Positions 62,359-64,000 of a stretch of DNA of 64,000 bases are shown here, one piece after another. A model generated the notes under the pieces. The model worked only from the letters and a program-made list of their open reading frames with translations. It did not search any database and was not told where the DNA came from. The stretch's first letter is position 1; each line of letters begins with the position of its first letter. The stretch spans positions 2,852,001-2,916,000 of the forward strand of contig NZ_CP106879.1 in assembly GCF_025677645.1 (NCBI RefSeq). The letters run 5' to 3'. The position numbers and the translations under genes are program-made. The DNA comes from Curtobacterium poinsettiae. Lineage in GTDB: Bacteria > Actinomycetota > Actinomycetes > Actinomycetales > Microbacteriaceae.

Positions 62359-63738
62359 GTGACGAACACCTGGCCACTGGCGCGCGGGACCGTACCGGAG
62401 CGCGAGGCGTTCGCCTTCGGGGCGACGACCCTGTTCGTGCTGTTCGCGGGCGACGCCGTGCCGAACACCCTGACCTGGGTCGGGGCCGGCGTCCTCTGGG
62501 CCCTCGTCGCGGCGTGGGGCATCACGATCCTGGTCCGGGCGAAGCCGCCGCTCGTCCGCACCCCCTGGGCGCTCTGGGCGTTCCTCGGCTGGTGCCTGGT
62601 GACCCTGGTCTGGTCGCACTGGCGGTTCGCGACGATCTCGAGCCTGACCGTGCAGGTGATCTGCGCAGCCGTGGCGTTCACGATCGCGTCGACCCTGACG
62701 TGGCGCCGGATCACCGATGCCCTGAGCCTCGCGCTCCGCTGGGTCCTCGTGCTCTCGCTCCTGTTCGAGGCCGCCGTCGCGGTGTTCGTCCGGCACCCGA
62801 TCGCCCCGATCTGGACGGACTACGGCGACCGCGACGTCCCCGACGCGTTCTACTTCTCGCGCGCCGAGCTCTTCACCGGTGGCCGGATCCAGGGGCTGCC
62901 CGGCAACGCCAACCTGCTCGCCATGGTGGCCCTGCTGGTCGCCATCGTGGTCGCCGTGCAGTTCGCCGAGGGCCGGATCCGCCGGAACCAGGCGATCGGC
63001 TGGCTCGTCGTCGCGGCGCTCGGCTTCGTCCTCACCCGCTCGTCAACGGTCATCGCCGCCGCGCTCGTGGTCGCCGTGGTCGCGCTGGCCGCCGTCTGGA
63101 TGCGCCGTGTGCCGACGGAGCGCCGAACCCCGCGCTACCTGCTGCTCGCGGTGGGTGCCGTCATCGTCGCCGTCGCCGCGTTCGTGCTGCGCGGCCCGGT
63201 GTCCGAGCTGCTCGGCAAGGGCTCGGACGCCACCGGGCGCGGGGAGATCTGGGCCAAGGTGCTCGGCCTGATCGACCAGCACCCCGTGGGCGGCTGGGGC
63301 TGGATCGGGTACTGGTGGCCGGGCATCCCGACCCTCGCCGACCTGGCGCAGCGCAAGGGCGTCACCTACCTGCAGGCACACGACGCCTACCTGGACGTCT
63401 GGATGCAGACCGGCGTCATCGGCCTGGTGCTCTTCGCGATCTACGTGGTCACGACGCTGTCCCGCTCGTGGGCCTGCGCGACCCGCATCGGGTACGACGC
63501 AGCGCTGCGTCCGCGGGCGTTCGACCCGGTGTCGCTCCTGCCGCTCCTGGTCGTCGTCGCCCTGCTCGTGCAGTCCGTCGCCGAGTCCCGCCTGCTCTAC
63601 CAGGGGAACTGGGTGCTCTTCGCCCTGCTCGCCATCAAGACGCGCATCGTGCTGACCGGCGAGGAACCGGTCTCCACCGGCGACGGTCCGCGCACGCCGC
63701 CCGCCAAGCGGGAGTTCCGCTGGGCAGGCACGCGCTGA
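62359..63738 (+). CDS. O-antigen ligase / Wzy-like polysaccharide polymerase
   Basis: 459 aa from the GTG at 62359. About eleven membrane segments, with a large extracytoplasmic loop near 300-350. The Wzy_C-type signature is present: NLLAMVALLVAIVVAVQFAEGR, then SSTVIAAALVVAVVAL and the loop GRGEIWAKVLGLIDQHPVGGWGWIGYWWPG...YLQAHDAYLDVWMQTGVIGLVLF, typical of RG(E)IW...HN/D.YL motifs in ligases and polymerases. It would join polysaccharide repeat units at the outer face of the membrane. Divergent from manA by 66 bp. Confidence 0.88.
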   Translation: MTNTWPLARGTVPEREAFAFGATTLFVLFAGDAVPNTLTWVGAGVLWALVAAWGITILVRAKPPLVRTPWALWAFLGWCLVTLVWSHWRFATISSLTVQVICAAVAFTIASTLTWRRITDALSLALRWVLVLSLLFEAAVAVFVRHPIAPIWTDYGDRDVPDAFYFSRAELFTGGRIQGLPGNANLLAMVALLVAIVVAVQFAEGRIRRNQAIGWLVVAALGFVLTRSSTVIAAALVVAVVALAAVWMRRVPTERRTPRYLLLAVGAVIVAVAAFVLRGPVSELLGKGSDATGRGEIWAKVLGLIDQHPVGGWGWIGYWWPGIPTLADLAQRKGVTYLQAHDAYLDVWMQTGVIGLVLFAIYVVTTLSRSWACATRIGYDAALRPRAFDPVSLLPLLVVVALLVQSVAESRLLYQGNWVLFALLAIKTRIVLTGEEPVSTGDGPRTPPAKREFRWAGTR

Positions 63739-63751
63739 CCCGGACGCTCGC

Positions 63752-64000
63752 TCAGCGCGACAGCCACGAGCACGACACGGGGGACGACCACGGGTTCGAC
63801 TTCACCCGGGCGACCTGGAGCGTCGGGTCCGCGTCGCACGCCTCCACCGCCGCCGGCAGCTGCCCCGCCCACACCGGCCCGCCGCTCCGCCGCGTGTCCG
63901 ACGGCGCGACGTGCAGGACCGCCGACGCGACGACGGCGGTGACCACGCACCAACCGGCCAGCGCGCCGACCAGGCGACCGGGGCCTCCCGTCCGTCCTGC
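63752..64000 (-). CDS. Membrane-anchored protein, 5' part outside the window
   Basis: The C-terminal 82 residues run from the window edge with no stop. A hydrophobic stretch (LVGALAGWCVVTAVVASAVL) is followed by an extracytoplasmic tail of about 58 aa with two cysteines (VEACDADPTLQVARVKSNPW, SPVSCSWLSR), possibly a disulfide. The stop is 13 bp from the convergent polymerase gene. An internal GTG at 63946 could be the true start, in which case the gene is complete and tiny. Not recognised. Confidence 0.55.
   Translation of the reverse strand, partial: AGRTGGPGRLVGALAGWCVVTAVVASAVLHVAPSDTRRSGGPVWAGQLPAAVEACDADPTLQVARVKSNPWSSPVSCSWLSR

Overview
The window (about 70% G+C, strong third-position GC bias, many GTG starts) looks like the chromosome of a Microbacteriaceae actinobacterium such as Curtobacterium or a close relative. 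The evidence is the two WhiB proteins, MtrAB-LpqB, PdtaS, DUF3499, an SCO4848-type protein, actinobacterial 16S sequence, and gene order in the right half resembling the M. tuberculosis Rv3219-Rv3260 neighbourhood. No phage, IS element, CRISPR array or plasmid gene was seen.

Layout. 1-2.6 kb: an rRNA operon on the minus strand (5' end of 23S, spacer without tRNA, complete 16S, leader and promoter). 2.6-14.9 kb: a minus-strand amino-acid block: FAH-family hydrolase, ilvE, leuB, serA, two small membrane proteins, mtlD, ilvC, ilvN, ilvB, ilvD. 14.9-17.3 kb: otsB-otsA trehalose synthesis. 17.6-26.2 kb: accessory envelope genes: a large repeat-containing membrane protein, a CorA-like channel, an ArsB/NhaD-type transporter, an MscS channel, an APC permease broken by a 2-bp insertion, and small unknowns. 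26.3-29.4 kb: PepSY lipoprotein plus two-component system and an SCO4848-like membrane protein. 29.6-31.4 kb: a translationally coupled XRE / ImmA-IrrE protease / MAB_1171c-type membrane protein operon. 31.5-33.5 kb: YigZ, tRNA-Lys, a bacterioferritin comigratory peroxiredoxin, a membrane protein.

33.7-44.9 kb: a conserved actinobacterial block: whiB1, pdtaS, Rv3235-like gene, secA, hpf, comF, lpqB, mtrB, mtrA. 45.1-52.6 kb: a tightly overlapping set (GPDPase-type membrane protein, DUF4129, DUF4350, MoxR ATPase, DUF58), then a SpoIIM-like protein and an RDD protein, a probable envelope chaperone/ATPase system. 52.7-64 kb: ahcY, DUF3499, zincin-like protein, DUF5719 protein, a large membrane glycosyltransferase, whiB2, galE, manA, a Wzy/O-antigen-ligase-like protein and a truncated gene. 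These combine cell-surface polysaccharide synthesis, sugar-nucleotide supply and WhiB/MtrAB control of division and the wall.

The points most worth follow-up are the XRE-ImmA-membrane operon, the MoxR/SpoIIM/RDD cluster, the frameshifted permease, the CorA homologue with GQN in place of GMN, and two families of long inverted repeats placed at gene ends. All function calls were made by reading sequences, without database searches.
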